Source of the DNA: Paracoccus sp. SMMA_5_TC | Lineage (GTDB): Bacteria; Pseudomonadota; Alphaproteobacteria; Rhodobacterales; Rhodobacteraceae | Direction: 5' to 3' | DNA length: 64,000 nucleotides | Assembly (NCBI RefSeq): GCF_009696685.2 | Contig: NZ_CP102355.1 | Location: 2,219,501-2,283,500, forward strand | Shown here: positions 61,405-64,000 of the stretch, piece after piece | How the letters are laid out: every line of letters begins with the position of its first letter | How positions within the stretch are numbered: position 1 is the first letter of the stretch | Program-made: the position numbers and the translations under genes | The notes under the pieces: model-generated | What the model was told of the DNA's origin: nothing | What the model saw: the letters and a program-made list of their open reading frames with translations, nothing else | Database searches by the model: none

Positions 61405-63596
61405 TGCCAAACCCTTCCACCATCATTCCCGGAATTTTCGATCAGCAACAAATTGCGCTCAGCTTTCATCGACAATGCCCCTAGATCAAGGCTTGAACTT
61501 TTGTCGACAAGTTTGCAGTCTAAAGGATACTTTTCGCCAGCAATCTGGGCAGCGACTATAACTATTGTGTTACTCTGGCAAAACCCTTTCCATTCCAGAG
61601 ACGCAATGGGGGTTCGCAGGTGATGAACTTCCAGCCCATCTGCCAATCTCGCAACGCGATGGCCAGGCGGACCCTCCCATAATGGTCTTTCTGCAGCGCG
61701 CGTCTGTGTAACCGGATCTCCGTCAGCTTCCAGCCATTGCTTTACTGCAAACTTGCCACCGGTAGCGCTTGATGGCACCCGTCCTTGGGCGGTCATTATT
61801 GCAACGGCGTCTCGCTCGGCTGATATGAGAATCGCCGGACGCGTTGCTGTCAGCCAATTCAGTGTTGCGGCAGCAATGAGGACAAAGCCACATGCGCGTC
61901 GACAATGCTCTAGCGCGCGAATCCGTATCGGTGAAACTGGTCCCAGAACGGCTAAACTGGCACCCAAGGCCAGAAGGGGGAGTGTCGATGCAGGTGCCTG
62001 TGGGACCAATGTCACCGCTCCCTTCAAGTGGGAGACCGCACCGGCAACCTGGATCAGCCACTCGGTCCCTAGGCCCATGATCCACAAGGCTGGTGCGGCA
62101 AGTCCCAGCGGGGCAAGAATTGCTGCAAGAACCCCTGCGGGCATGACAAGGCTGCCGACCGCAGGCACGACCAGCAAGTTTGCGATCAGGCCATAATGCG
62201 TCAATCGCCCGAAATGTATGGCCGAAATCGGCGCCGTTGCCATGCCGGCTATAAGTGAAGAGAAAACAAGCATGGCTAACGGGCGTGTCCAGCGCGGAAT
62301 CATCGATGACCACCGCATCCAGGGCTCATGTGCGATGATGAGTGCAACCGTTGCCGCAAAGCTCATCTGAAATCCCGAATTTATCAGGGATTCCGGCTGC
62401 CAGACCAGAACAAGCGTTGCGGCAACGGCCACCGTGCGCAGGGAAATGGCACGCCTGTCCAGCAAAATAGCTGCAAGCATGACCGCCACCATGATATAGG
62501 CGCGCTCTGTGGCCACACCACCCCCCGAAAGCCACAGATAGAATGTCGCGCCGATCAAGGCACCAAGGGCTGCGGGCTTGTGCACATGCCGTAAATCGGG
62601 TGCCAACCATCCCTGGACAGCAGCACCCAAATAGCGCAGGGCTGCATAGAGAAAGCCGGCCAGCATGCTCATGTGCAGACCGGAAATGGAAATGATGTGA
62701 TACAGGTTGGAATCGCGCATCACCTGATTGGTGGTTTCGGCGATCCCCGAACGATCGCCGGTCATCAGCGCTGCCGCAATGGCCCCCGCCTGGCCTTCGA
62801 TGCGATCCTGAATGGCTGCGGACAGGTTCATGCGCAGCTGATGCAGGCTGAACAGCGAAAAAACCGGCGCCGGCGCGATTCGCATGACCTGGGTCCGGGT
62901 GTAACCGATGGCCCCCAGCCGTTCGAACCATGCCACGCGCCTGTAATCGAAGCCGCCAGGTTCGGCCGGACCGTTCGGCGGGCCAAGATGGGCGGTCATC
63001 ATGACCCGATCGCCGGGTTGCGGCGGGGTTTGGTCCGACAGAAGCGATATCCGCACGCGCTGAGGGGTCTTGTCTGGGGCAACATCTGCAATCACGACCT
63101 GATCGAGAAGAAGCCTGATGCGATCGCTGGATGATCGGTCGATGCCCAGAACACGACCTTGCACCGGACCATAATATCGAAAATCTAGGACCGGCGCAGC
63201 AACCGCATGCGCACGTATGCCTGCCAGTCCAGCACCCGCCGCCATCACGGAAACGCACAATAGCAGGAACAGCAGCCACTCGGCCAATGGCCAGCTCATC
63301 CGCCCCTGTCTGGCCCGGCGGCGCAGAATGATCCCGGCAAAGGCAGACAAGGCGATAAGCGAGACCAGGCTTGTATAGAAGCGCCAGCCGGGCTCGACAG
63401 GCAAGGCAAACCACCCTCCTATGCCGCATCCAAGCCAGATCGGCACCCAAGGTATGATGCCAGCGCGTGTGATCACAGAGGCGCGCGTTGCCGGGCTTTC
63501 GTTTTCCCGGCGATGGGCACGCTCTGTCGCGGATGCGCGCAGCGTCGGTGCAGAGAGTGCCGATTCCATCACCGAAACTTGTCCTTGCCTCAGCAC
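61401..63596 (-). CDS. comEC: ComEC/Rec2-family DNA uptake channel protein
   Basis: A 731-residue polytopic membrane protein. It has N-terminal helices, an OB-like periplasmic domain with [20 protein letters not shown] and [11 protein letters not shown], and the competence domain helices with [38 protein letters not shown] and [17 protein letters not shown]. The C-terminal beta-lactamase-like domain found in some relatives is reduced. It imports single-stranded DNA in competent species; here competence is not otherwise shown. An ATG at 63569 is an alternative start. It is divergent from gltX and coupled by ATGA to the H-NOX-like gene. Confidence 0.9.
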   Translation of the reverse strand: MLRQGQVSVMESALSAPTLRASATERAHRRENESPATRASVITRAGIIPWVPIWLGCGIGGWFALPVEPGWRFYTSLVSLIALSAFAGIILRRRARQGRMSWPLAEWLLFLLLCVSVMAAGAGLAGIRAHAVAAPVLDFRYYGPVQGRVLGIDRSSSDRIRLLLDQVVIADVAPDKTPQRVRISLLSDQTPPQPGDRVMMTAHLGPPNGPAEPGGFDYRRVAWFERLGAIGYTRTQVMRIAPAPVFSLFSLHQLRMNLSAAIQDRIEGQAGAIAAALMTGDRSGIAETTNQVMRDSNLYHIISISGLHMSMLAGFLYAALRYLGAAVQGWLAPDLRHVHKPAALGALIGATFYLWLSGGGVATERAYIMVAVMLAAILLDRRAISLRTVAVAATLVLVWQPESLINSGFQMSFAATVALIIAHEPWMRWSSMIPRWTRPLAMLVFSSLIAGMATAPISAIHFGRLTHYGLIANLLVVPAVGSLVMPAGVLAAILAPLGLAAPALWIMGLGTEWLIQVAGAVSHLKGAVTLVPQAPASTLPLLALGASLAVLGPVSPIRIRALEHCRRACGFVLIAAATLNWLTATRPAILISAERDAVAIMTAQGRVPSSATGGKFAVKQWLEADGDPVTQTRAAERPLWEGPPGHRVARLADGLEVHHLRTPIASLEWKGFCQSNTIVIVAAQIAGEKYPLDCKLVDKSSSLDLGALSMKAERNLLLIENSGNDGGRVWQ

Positions 63597-63691
63597 TTGC
63601 GTATCTGTTGCGCCAAGAATGGCACGCCCGATCTTACAAAAGGGTTAACGGCGCCCGCCTTGTCCCCGCTTTTGAACCTGTCCGAGTTGAA

Positions 63692-64000
63692 ATGACCCTG
63701 TCCCGTCCCATCGTGACCCGCTTTGCCCCCTCGCCCACAGGCTACCTGCACATCGGCGGTGCCAGGACTGCGCTGTTCAACTGGTTATATGCCCGCGGAC
63801 GCAATGGTCGCTTCCTGCTTCGGATCGAGGATACGGACCGCGCGCGTTCGACGCCCGAGGCGACGGAGGCCATCCTGCAGGGTTTGCGCTGGCTGGGGCT
63901 GGATTGGGATGGAGAGCCGGTCAGCCAGTTCGAGCGCCATCCGCGCCACAGCGCAGTTGCGCATGAGATGCTGGACAATGGCACAGCCTACAAATGCTTT
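63692..64000 (+). CDS. gltX: glutamyl-tRNA synthetase (5' part)
   Basis: The first 103 codons of a class-I synthetase that charges tRNA-Glu; the frame leaves the window. [20 protein letters not shown] contains the HIGH-type site, then [20 protein letters not shown] with the RIEDTD signature. The ATG at 63692 is the first good start after the divergent comEC promoter region. Confidence 0.95.
   Translation, partial: MTLSRPIVTRFAPSPTGYLHIGGARTALFNWLYARGRNGRFLLRIEDTDRARSTPEATEAILQGLRWLGLDWDGEPVSQFERHPRHSAVAHEMLDNGTAYKCF

Overview
The window looks like the chromosome of a high-GC alphaproteobacterium of the Rhodobacterales, most likely Paracoccus or a close relative. The signs are the gene orders (yajC-secD-secF-ccmABCDG, folK-rpoZ-rsh, an ACP-KAS-lpxD run), a tRNA-His that lacks the extra 5' G as is usual in alphaproteobacteria, an mmcB DNA-repair gene, and many small Rhodobacterales families (DUF481, DUF882, DUF2125, DUF455, DUF6324). 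The genus is an inference from gene content; no 16S gene is present.

Region 1 (1-47.9 kb) is dense core genome. It opens with riboflavin genes and nusB (ribE, ribB fused to a degenerate ribA-like domain, ribH), then an outer-membrane DUF481 protein, mmcB, tRNA-His and dusA. A long protein-export and cytochrome c maturation block follows (yajC, secD, secF, a Mth938-domain gene, ccmA-B-C-D-G), then hisC-tyrC, an ExbB/OmpA-type energised pair, folK, rpoZ, the ppGpp gene rsh, and a gamma-glutamyl-polyamine-type operon. After these come gph, typA, a frameshifted TetR gene, a lipid-A-type acyl cluster (lpxD, a dedicated ACP, a KAS), peptidoglycan enzymes, and capsule export genes next to kdsA.

Region 2 (47.9-59.8 kb) is accessory. 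An island of about 8.5 kb sits at the 3' end of a tRNA-Gln gene and is bounded by a 27-bp imperfect direct repeat (47929-47955 and 56422-56448). It carries a frameshifted tyrosine recombinase, a 505-residue protein with polymerase-like palm motifs, an XRE regulator, several small uncharacterised genes and a glycine-rich membrane protein. An IS407-group element has inserted exactly at the start codon of that membrane protein gene. Two IS256-family copies with identical transposases, in inverted orientation, lie at either side. The second copy is nested in a decayed IS3 element, and further IS3 and IS5 remnants follow.

Region 3 (59.8-64 kb) holds a minus-strand run comEC, H-NOX-like gene, HNOBA-GGDEF gene, joined by ATGA and GTGA overlaps, and divergent from gltX, which leaves the window. 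The H-NOX-like protein lacks the haem-ligand histidine and the YxSxR motif, while the diguanylate cyclase keeps GGDEF and its inhibitory RxxD site. The two signalling genes are visibly more AT-rich than the core.

Most noteworthy are the polymerase-bearing tRNA-Gln island, the haem-ligand-less H-NOX/diguanylate cyclase pair, and the IS insertion that duplicated a start codon.
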